A stretch of 64,000 nt of DNA. It comes from Pseudomonas tritici. GTDB lineage: Bacteria; Pseudomonadota; Gammaproteobacteria; Pseudomonadales; Pseudomonadaceae. The notes beneath the pieces are model-generated. The model saw only the letters and a program-made list of their open reading frames with translations. It was not told where the DNA came from and ran no database searches. This document shows positions 57,652 through 64,000 of the stretch, piece after piece. The stretch is from the NCBI RefSeq assembly GCF_014268275.3, contig NZ_CP077084.1:5824501-5888500 (forward strand), in the 5' to 3' direction. The first letter of the stretch is position 1, and the number at the start of each line of letters is the position of its first letter. The position numbers and the translations under genes are program-made.

Positions 57652-59430
57652 TTAGAACAGGGCTTCATCCAGCAGAAACAGCGATTCGCTGCCGGCTTTT
57701 ACCGACGCACTCAGCGAATGGATACGTGGCAACAGGCGCGCAAAGTAGAAGCGCGCAGTGCCCATCTTGCTGGCGTAGAAGTCTTCTTCAGACTCCTTGC
57801 CCAGCGCCGCCTTGGCCATGCGCGCCCACATATAGGCGTAGGCCATGTATCCAAATGCATGCAAATACTCAACGGACGCCGCGCCGATTTCATTCGGGTC
57901 TGTCTTGGCGCGATCCAGGACCCAGGCGGTCAGTTCATCCAGGTTATCCACCGCCGCGCTCAGCGGTGTGGTGAATTCAGCCAGCTCGGCACCGGCCGAG
58001 GCAATGAACGCGCGGATCTCATCGGCAAACAAGGTGTAGAACGCCCCGCCGCTGCCGACGATCTTGCGCCCCATCAGGTCCAGCGCCTGGATGCCGTTGG
58101 TGCCTTCGTAGATCTGGGTGATGCGCACATCGCGCACCAGTTGCTCCTGGCCCCACTCGCGAATGTAGCCGTGGCCGCCAAACACCTGCTGGCCGAACAC
58201 CGTGGTTTCCAGGCCCAGGTCGCTCAAGAACGCCTTGGCCACTGGGGTCAGCAACGCCACCAGGTTATCCGCACGTTCGCGGGCCGCGGCATCGTCGCTG
58301 AACTTGGCGATATCTAGTTGCGTCGCCACGTAGGTGGAGAAGGCACGCCCGCCTTCATTCGCAGCCTTCATGGTCAGCAGCATGCGGCGCACGTCCGGGT
58401 GCACGATGATCGGGTCAGCCGCTTTGTCCTTGGCCTGCGCGCCGGTCGGCGCACGGCTTTGCAGGCGGTCACGCGCGTATTCAATGGCATTCTGGTAAGA
58501 GCGCTCGCCGGATGCCAGGCCCTGGATACCCACACCCAAACGCTCGTAGTTCATCATGGTGAACATCGCCGCCAGACCACGGTTCGGTTCGCCCACCAGA
58601 AAACCCACGGCTTCGTCGAAATTCATCACACAGGTCGCGGACGCCTGGATCCCCATCTTATGCTCGATCGAGCCACAGCTCACCGGGTTGCGTGCGCCCA
58701 GGCTGCCGTCGGCATTCACCATGAACTTCGGCACCAGGAACAGCGAAATGCCCTTGGGACCGGCCGGCGCATCCGGCAGTTTGGCCAGCACCAGGTGAAT
58801 GATGTTGTCGGTGAGGTCGTGTTCGCCACCGGTGATAAAGATCTTGGTGCCGCTGACTTTGTAGGAACCGTCCGCCTGCGGCTCCGCCTTGGTACGGATC
58901 ATCCCCAAGTCGGTACCGGCATGGGATTCGGTCAGGCACATGGAGCCTGCCCATTCACCGGAATACATCTTCGGCAGGTAGGCGGCCTTGAGTGCTTCGC
59001 CGGCGTGCGTGGCAATCGACACGCAGGCGCCGGAGGTCAGCATCGGGTACAAACCGAATGCCAGGCTTGACGAGTTGATCATCTCTTCGACCTGGGCTGA
59101 CACGGCCTTGGGCATGCCCATGCCACCGAAGGCAGGGTCGCCGCCTACGCCAACCCAACCGCCTTCGGCGTAGGTTTTGTAGGCCTGCGGGAAACCGTCC
59201 GGCGTAAACACCGCGGTGTTGTCCCAGCGGCAACCTTGTTCATCGCCACCGCGGCTGAGCGGGGCGATGGATTTGGCGGTGACCTTGCCGGCTTCTTCGA
59301 GGATGGCCTCCACGGTTTCGGCGTCAACGGTGTCTGCCAATGCCGGCAATTGGGCCCACGTGTCGGCGACCTCAAAGACTTCGTTGAGGACGAAGCGCAT
59401 ATCACGCAGCGGCGCTTTGTAATCAGCCAT
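57652..59430 (-). CDS. Acyl-CoA dehydrogenase, long form (first of three)
   Basis: A 592-aa FAD enzyme for the first step of beta-oxidation. The N-terminal extension MADYKAPLRDMRFVLNEVFE marks the Pseudomonas FadE1/FadE2-like subfamily (PA0506-PA0508 region), which is about 200 residues longer than mitochondrial-type enzymes and has a C-terminal helical domain. Substrate loop MCLTESHAGTDLG, flavin region, and catalytic glutamate in QIYEGTNGIQALDLMGRK are present. Chain-length preference cannot be read. It is 122 bp downstream of the second copy. Confidence 0.92.
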   Translation of the reverse strand: MADYKAPLRDMRFVLNEVFEVADTWAQLPALADTVDAETVEAILEEAGKVTAKSIAPLSRGGDEQGCRWDNTAVFTPDGFPQAYKTYAEGGWVGVGGDPAFGGMGMPKAVSAQVEEMINSSSLAFGLYPMLTSGACVSIATHAGEALKAAYLPKMYSGEWAGSMCLTESHAGTDLGMIRTKAEPQADGSYKVSGTKIFITGGEHDLTDNIIHLVLAKLPDAPAGPKGISLFLVPKFMVNADGSLGARNPVSCGSIEHKMGIQASATCVMNFDEAVGFLVGEPNRGLAAMFTMMNYERLGVGIQGLASGERSYQNAIEYARDRLQSRAPTGAQAKDKAADPIIVHPDVRRMLLTMKAANEGGRAFSTYVATQLDIAKFSDDAAARERADNLVALLTPVAKAFLSDLGLETTVFGQQVFGGHGYIREWGQEQLVRDVRITQIYEGTNGIQALDLMGRKIVGSGGAFYTLFADEIRAFIASAGAELAEFTTPLSAAVDNLDELTAWVLDRAKTDPNEIGAASVEYLHAFGYMAYAYMWARMAKAALGKESEEDFYASKMGTARFYFARLLPRIHSLSASVKAGSESLFLLDEALF

Positions 59431-59552
59431 GGCAAACCTCGTAAGAACGTGAAAAGTGATTCGGTAGGATCGGTTTTACAGGCTCCGAGTGTACCCGAAC
59501 AACTTTTCAGACACATAGGGTCCACTTGTGACTGATAGGTATTTTTAAGTCA

Positions 59553-61322
59553 TCACAGCGCAAATGCCTCCGCAGGCAGACTCATCAGGCATTCGCTGCC
59601 CGCCTCCACCGCCGCGCGGTGCGTGGCAGTACGCGGCAGCAGGCGCTTGAAGTAGAAGTCGCAAGTGGCCAGCTTGGCCTTGGCGAAATCAGCGTCTTGC
59701 TGGTCAAGGGCAGCAATCGCCATGCGCAGCCACAGGTAAGCGAGCACCACGTAGCCGCTGTACATCAAGTAATCCACTGCCGCCGCACCGACTTCATCGG
59801 GGTTCTTCATCGCGGCCATACCGACCTGGGTGGTCAGTTCGCCCCATTCCCCGTTCAGTTGATTGAGCTGCGCTACATAGGCCCTGAGTTGCGGATGCTC
59901 GGCATGCGCGGCGCAGAACTTGTGCACGATTTTGGTAAACCCGCGCAGCAACTTGCCCTGGCTGCCCAGCACCTTGCGCCCCAGCAAGTCGAGGGCCTGG
60001 ATGCCGTTGGTGCCTTCATAGATCGGCGCAATCCGCGCATCGCGGGCCAGTTGCTCCATGCCCCATTCGCGGATGTAACCGTGGCCGCCGAAGACCTGCA
60101 TGCCGTGGTTGGTCACCTCCAACCCGGTATCGGTCATAAAGGCTTTGCAGATGGGCGTGAGGAACGCCAACAGGTCTTCGGCGTCCTGGCGCTGGGCGGC
60201 GTCGCTGCTCAGGTGTGCGGTGTCGAGCAATTGCGCGGTGAAGTAGGTCAGCGCGCGGTTGCCTTCGTTGAAGGCTTTCATGGTCAGCAACATGCGGCGC
60301 ACATCGGGGTGCACGATGATAGGGTCGGCGGCTTTTTCCGGAGCCTTGGCGCCGGTCAGCGAGCGCATTTGCAAGCGATCGTTGGCGTACTTGATCGCCC
60401 CCTGGAAGCTTGCCTCGCCATTGCACAGGCCCTGCATGCCGGTGCCCAGGCGCGCATGGTTCATCATGGTGAACATGCAGTTGAGGCCTTTGTTCGCCTC
60501 GCCGATCAGGAAACCTCTGGCACCGTCGAAATTCAGCACACAGGTGGCCGAGGCCTTGATGCCCATCTTGTGTTCGATGGAGCCGCAGTGCACCGCGTTG
60601 CGCTCGCCGGAATCGGCATGGAACTTGGGCACGATAAACAGCGAGATGCCCTTGGTGCCCGCCGGCGCATCCGGCAGCTTGGCCAGCACCAAGTGGATAA
60701 TGTTGGCACTCATGTCGTGTTCGCCGGCCGAGATGAAGATCTTGCTGCCGGTAACCGCATAGCTACCGTCCGCCTGGGGCACGGCGCGAGTCTTGATCAG
60801 GCCCAGGTCGGTGCCGCAGTGGGCTTCGGTGAGGCACATGGTGCCGGTCCATTCGCCGGCGGTGAGTTTGTTCAGGAACGTATCTTTTTGCTCGGCGGTG
60901 CCATGGGCATGGATCGCCGACATTGCGCCGTGGGTCAGCCCTGGGTACATGCCCCAGGAGGTGTTGCTGGAGCCGATCATTTCGCTGAGCACCAGGCCCA
61001 GCGACTGCGGCAAGCCTTGGCCGCCAAACGCCGGGTCCGCCGCCACACCGTGCCAGCCACCTTCCACGTACTGGGCGAAGGCTTCCTTGAAGCCCTTCGG
61101 CGTGGTGACGACGCCATTGTCGAAATGGCAGCCTTCTTCATCACCGCTGCGGTTGAGCGGCGACAGCACGTTCTCGCAAAATTTGGCGCCTTCTTCGAGG
61201 ATCGCATTGACCATGTCCGGGCTGGCGTCGGTTGCTCCCAACGCGGCGTAGTGGCCGTGGAAATCAAATACGTTGTCAATCAGAAAGCGCATGTCGCGCA
61301 GGGGAGCTTTGTAGTCAGGCAT
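59553..61322 (-). CDS. Acyl-CoA dehydrogenase, long form (second of three)
   Basis: A 589-aa paralogue of the preceding gene, with the same MPDYKAPLRDMRF start, MCLTEAHCGTDLG loop and PIYEGTNGIQALDLLGRK catalytic segment. I begin at the ATG at 61322 (GGAGA upstream), not at the longer frame to 61379. A 27-bp imperfect palindrome (61335-61361) overlaps its leader. Likely fatty-acid degradation, with substrate range different from its neighbours. Confidence 0.92.
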   Translation of the reverse strand: MPDYKAPLRDMRFLIDNVFDFHGHYAALGATDASPDMVNAILEEGAKFCENVLSPLNRSGDEEGCHFDNGVVTTPKGFKEAFAQYVEGGWHGVAADPAFGGQGLPQSLGLVLSEMIGSSNTSWGMYPGLTHGAMSAIHAHGTAEQKDTFLNKLTAGEWTGTMCLTEAHCGTDLGLIKTRAVPQADGSYAVTGSKIFISAGEHDMSANIIHLVLAKLPDAPAGTKGISLFIVPKFHADSGERNAVHCGSIEHKMGIKASATCVLNFDGARGFLIGEANKGLNCMFTMMNHARLGTGMQGLCNGEASFQGAIKYANDRLQMRSLTGAKAPEKAADPIIVHPDVRRMLLTMKAFNEGNRALTYFTAQLLDTAHLSSDAAQRQDAEDLLAFLTPICKAFMTDTGLEVTNHGMQVFGGHGYIREWGMEQLARDARIAPIYEGTNGIQALDLLGRKVLGSQGKLLRGFTKIVHKFCAAHAEHPQLRAYVAQLNQLNGEWGELTTQVGMAAMKNPDEVGAAAVDYLMYSGYVVLAYLWLRMAIAALDQQDADFAKAKLATCDFYFKRLLPRTATHRAAVEAGSECLMSLPAEAFAL

Positions 61323-61334
61323 GGCGATGTCTCC

Positions 61335-61361
61335 GGCAGCAGATGGTTTAAACCTACTGCC
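61335..61361. promoter_or_regulatory. Imperfect palindrome in front of the second acyl-CoA dehydrogenase
   Basis: GGCAG and CTGCC flank a perfect GGTTTAAACC core (61345-61354), 13 bp ahead of the gene start. It is placed where a repressor would block transcription or early elongation. It does not match the GAAAC-GTTTC PsrA box, so any regulator is unknown. Confidence 0.35.
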
Positions 61362-61412
61362 GGCCACGGCCCTCGACAATCACTGTAGGGCTGCTGAATA
61401 CAGCACCATCAC

Positions 61413-62699
61413 TCAACCGGCAGCGCTTTCCCGCACCGCGCCACGGCGGGTCTGGCCAGCCGCGACCACACAGTTACGCCCGGCGCCCTTGGCAGCGTAC
61501 AGCGCCTGGTCGGCAGACTTGAGGACTTCCTCCGGTGTGCGCTGCTCAGCCTGGCGTTCGGCCACGCCGATACTGATGGTCACCGAAACACTCGAGGCGC
61601 CACTGCCCGCCCGCCGCTGACGGCCTTGGTGGTCGTCTTGAGGGCGGTCCAGGTTGCGTAATTTGATAGCGTAATCGGCGATGATTACGCGGATTTCTTC
61701 CAGGTGCGGCAAGCATTCCTCCACCGTCTTGCCGGCGAACACCACGGCAAACTCTTCACCGCCATACCGGTAGGCGCGCCCGCCGCCGTTGACCTTGGAC
61801 AGCTTGCTTGCCACCAGGCGCAGCACCTGGTCGCCGACGTCATGGCCATGGGTGTCGTTGAAGCGCTTGAAGTGGTCGACGTCACTCATCGCCAGCACAT
61901 AGTTGCGCCCCAATCGCTGCATACGCTCGTTCAGCGCACGTCGTCCCGGCAAGCCGGTCAGCTCATCGCGGAAGGCCATTTGATAGGCCTCGTGGGCGAC
62001 GCCAGCGGCGATCATCAGCATCACCTGGCTGCACATGATATTCAGGGTGAACGGCAGGATGAACGTCTGCGGCAACATCCAGAACAACCCCAGCAAACCC
62101 ACCAGTTGCGCGGCGTGCAGCGGGCGCGGCTGGTACCAGTACTGTGCGGCCAGGGTCAGGAAGCCGATCAGGAACATCGGATACGACAATTGGATCAGGC
62201 TCATCCAGGCGCCATGCAGCACGGGCCAGCGAATCTCCGCCAGCCAGTTCAGCACCGCCACGGGGAAACTCTGCTCGAGTGCCAGCGCCACACTGCCTAT
62301 CGCCAGCAACACAGCGCCACGGGCGACGAAATCACGGAACAGGTGGGTCTTCTCCTGCCACAGCGCGTAAATGCTGAACAACAACGGCAGCAACAAGCAG
62401 CACAGGTGAAACACCACGGCCGCGTCTTCGCGCACGCGGCCGTGGTCGCGGTAGAAGTCGGTCTGGGTATCGAGCAGGAAGTAGGCGATATACACCGTGA
62501 TCATCAGGAACAGTTCACGCTGACGGCGGTACACCGCGCAGTACGAACCGCCGAGCAACAGCACCAAGGTCGGCAACACATTGAACAGTGACGTGAAGAA
62601 AACGCTGAGGTCTTTGATATATGCAGCCGAGAGCCCGGCCAGCAACAGCAGTAACGAAGGGAGGAAATGACTGAAACTGACAGCGGACACGCGCGACAA
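61413..62699 (-). CDS. Membrane diguanylate cyclase
   Basis: A 428-aa protein with about seven N-terminal hydrophobic segments (residues 5-225) and a C-terminal GGDEF domain with an active-type GGEEF motif (RYGGEEFAVVF) and DHFKRFNDTHGHDVGD. It makes c-di-GMP, probably under control of a membrane or small-molecule signal. The start is uncertain: I favour a TTG at 62699 with GGAG eight bases upstream (MSRVSAVS). An ATG at 62774 with a poor ribosome site would add 25 residues. It sits between acyl-CoA dehydrogenase genes on the same strand. Confidence 0.85.
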   Translation of the reverse strand: MSRVSAVSFSHFLPSLLLLLAGLSAAYIKDLSVFFTSLFNVLPTLVLLLGGSYCAVYRRQRELFLMITVYIAYFLLDTQTDFYRDHGRVREDAAVVFHLCCLLLPLLFSIYALWQEKTHLFRDFVARGAVLLAIGSVALALEQSFPVAVLNWLAEIRWPVLHGAWMSLIQLSYPMFLIGFLTLAAQYWYQPRPLHAAQLVGLLGLFWMLPQTFILPFTLNIMCSQVMLMIAAGVAHEAYQMAFRDELTGLPGRRALNERMQRLGRNYVLAMSDVDHFKRFNDTHGHDVGDQVLRLVASKLSKVNGGGRAYRYGGEEFAVVFAGKTVEECLPHLEEIRVIIADYAIKLRNLDRPQDDHQGRQRRAGSGASSVSVTISIGVAERQAEQRTPEEVLKSADQALYAAKGAGRNCVVAAGQTRRGAVRESAAG

Positions 62700-62848
62700 G
62701 GGTAAAACTCCGACCCGCAAAAAATAATGGCAATGTGCCTCTACCCGGACAGTTAAGCACAACCCGTCGTGCATGTATCACATTGCCATCACTGTAACGG
62801 CAGCCGGCAGCAATCCCTGAGTGCTGTGCTGCGGTTTTTTATCGCGCA

Positions 62849-62884
62849 CAAAAAAGCCGCTGCTCCTGTCACGGAGCAGCGGCT
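62849..62884 (-). terminator. Intrinsic terminator of the third acyl-CoA dehydrogenase
   Basis: On the minus strand AGCCGCTGCTCC pairs with GGAGCAGCGGCT (12-bp stem), followed by T6. It begins 23 bases after the gene stop. Confidence 0.9.
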
Positions 62885-62906
62885 GTGGAAGTGAACCCGG
62901 TGAGGC

Positions 62907-64000
62907 TTAGTAAGCCAGGCCGAAGTCTTCTTCTTTCATGTCCATCAGGTTGTTGGCGCCCGACAGCATGGTGGCTTTATGGGTCTGGGTACGCGGCAGG
63001 ATTCGCTGGAAGTAGAAGCGCGCGGTCTGCAGCTTGGCGGTGTAGAACGCCTCTTCGGTGGTGCCGGCAGCCAGTTTTTCGGCAGCCAGGCGCGCCATGT
63101 CGGCCCAGAAGTAAGCCAGGCACGCATAACCGGAGTACATCAGGTAGTCCACCGAGGCAGCACCCACTTCTTCACGGTCTTTCATCGCGGCCATGCCAAC
63201 CTTCATGGTCAACTCGCCCCACTCTTTGTTCAGCGCGGCCAGCGGAGTAACAAACTCCTGAACGGCCTCGTTGCCTTCGTTGGCCTGGCAGAACTTATGC
63301 ACGATCTTGGTGAAGCCCTTGAGCGCTTCGCCCTGGGTCATCAGCACTTTACGGCCGAGCAGGTCCAGCGCCTGGATACCGGTGGTGCCTTCGTACAGCA
63401 TCGAAATGCGGCTGTCGCGAACGTTCTGCTCCATGCCCCACTCGGCGATGAAGCCGTGGCCGCCGTAGATCTGTACGCCGTGGTTGGCAGACTCAAAACC
63501 GACTTCGGTCATGAACGCCTTGGCGATCGGGGTCATGAAGGCCAGCAGGCCGTCAGCCTGTTTCTTGGCTTCGTCGTCGGTGCCGTATTTGACGATGTCC
63601 ACTTGCTTGGCGGTGAAGTACACCATCGCACGGTTGCCTTCGGCGAAGGCTTTCATGGTCAGCAGCATGCGGCGCACGTCTGGGTGCACGATGATCGGGT
63701 CAGCGGCCTTTTCCGGCGCTTTCGGGCCAGTCAGCGAGCGCATTTGCAGACGGTCGCGGGCGTATTTCAGGCCGCCCTGGAAGCCGATCTCGGCGTGGGC
63801 CAGGCCTTGCAGCGCGGTGCCCAGGCGAGCGGTGTTCATAAAGGTGAACATGCAGTTCAGACCTTTATTCGCCGGGCCGATCAGGAAACCGGTGGCCGCG
63901 TCAAAGTTCATCACGCAGGTGGCGTTGCCGTGGATACCCATCTTGTGTTCCAGGGAGCCACAGGTCACTGCGTTGCGCTCACCCACCGAACCATCGGCGT
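62907..64000 (-). CDS. Acyl-CoA dehydrogenase, long form (third of three), 5' part outside the window
   Basis: The C-terminal 363 residues of another paralogue; the frame stays open to the window edge (ADGSVGERNAV...). Shared landmarks: CGSLEHKMGIHGNATCVMNFD, IIVHPDVRRMLLTMKA and MLYEGTTGIQALDLLGRK with the catalytic glutamate (TTG replaces the TNG of the other two copies). Followed by a strong terminator, so it is transcribed separately from the diguanylate cyclase. Confidence 0.92.
   Translation of the reverse strand, partial: ADGSVGERNAVTCGSLEHKMGIHGNATCVMNFDAATGFLIGPANKGLNCMFTFMNTARLGTALQGLAHAEIGFQGGLKYARDRLQMRSLTGPKAPEKAADPIIVHPDVRRMLLTMKAFAEGNRAMVYFTAKQVDIVKYGTDDEAKKQADGLLAFMTPIAKAFMTEVGFESANHGVQIYGGHGFIAEWGMEQNVRDSRISMLYEGTTGIQALDLLGRKVLMTQGEALKGFTKIVHKFCQANEGNEAVQEFVTPLAALNKEWGELTMKVGMAAMKDREEVGAASVDYLMYSGYACLAYFWADMARLAAEKLAAGTTEEAFYTAKLQTARFYFQRILPRTQTHKATMLSGANNLMDMKEEDFGLAY

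Noticed and set aside
59619..61388. A 589-codon plus-strand frame opposite the second acyl-CoA dehydrogenase
   Set aside because: The three paralogues show similar antisense frames, which reflects codon use and not a gene.

Overview
The window is a stretch of chromosome from a Pseudomonas of the fluorescens group. The evidence is the gene order, which follows the P. aeruginosa PAO1 region around rpoD, lptD, agt, trp and vfr almost gene for gene, together with the P. putida-type davBA-pqqF neighbourhood, dispersed Pseudomonas REP palindromes of the GTGGGAG...GCTTGC type, and strongly GC-rich third codon positions. It is core chromosome: I see no insertion sequence, phage, plasmid or CRISPR.

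Layout. 0-2.1 kb: an OsmC/YhfA-type gene divergent from the cAMP receptor protein gene vfr, then a lipoate ligase-like gene. 2.2-7.8 kb (minus): rpe-gph-trpE-trpG-trpD-trpC. The R/F-pyocin locus that splits trpE from trpGDC in P. aeruginosa is empty here. 7.9-16.6 kb (minus): an iron-type alcohol dehydrogenase, the agtABCD ABC importer, and its two-component system agtSR. 16.7-20.2 kb: a DUF3530 exported protein, a djlA-like gene, and murU-amgK (cell-wall sugar recycling). 20.4-28 kb (plus): lptD-surA-pdxA-rsmA-apaG-apaH-glpE, largely coupled by overlapping stops and starts. 28.2-33.1 kb: prkA, a DUF444 gene (yeaH-like) and a spoVR gene, a conserved starvation-associated trio. 33.2-37.0 kb: cca, folK, folB, plsY, tsaD. 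37.2-41.8 kb: the macromolecular synthesis operon rpsU-dnaG-rpoD. 41.9-45.8 kb: the large c-di-GMP sensor gene rmcA and a CAU tRNA. 45.8-48.9 kb: an Lrp/AsnC regulator and davB-davA (lysine to 5-aminovalerate). 49.0-54.7 kb: pqqF and pqqABCDE (PQQ cofactor). 54.7-57.4 kb: a Pmp3-like membrane peptide, a class III aminotransferase and a divergent LysR regulator. 57.6-64 kb (minus): three paralogous long acyl-CoA dehydrogenases, the last cut by the window edge, with a membrane diguanylate cyclase gene between the second and third.

Themes. davBA makes 5-aminovalerate, and agtABCD with agtSR is the known uptake and sensing system for 5-aminovalerate and GABA, so both halves of one nutrient economy lie in this window. 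Envelope genes (lptD, surA, amgK, murU) and information-processing genes (rpoD, dnaG, rpsU, tsaD, cca, rsmA, tRNA) dominate the rest.

The most interesting signals are not new genes but control structures: a spoVR terminator whose 3' arm contains the cca Shine-Dalgarno; a second in-frame, well-primed start 16 codons upstream of pqqA; a tract of ten cytosines inside amgK; Trp codons in the tail of gph just ahead of trpE with alternative hairpins; a perfect GTAGGG-N4-CCCTAC palindrome upstream of agtA; and a terminator-like hairpin directly in front of the pmp3 Shine-Dalgarno. I did not find a convincing undescribed multi-gene defence or mobile system.
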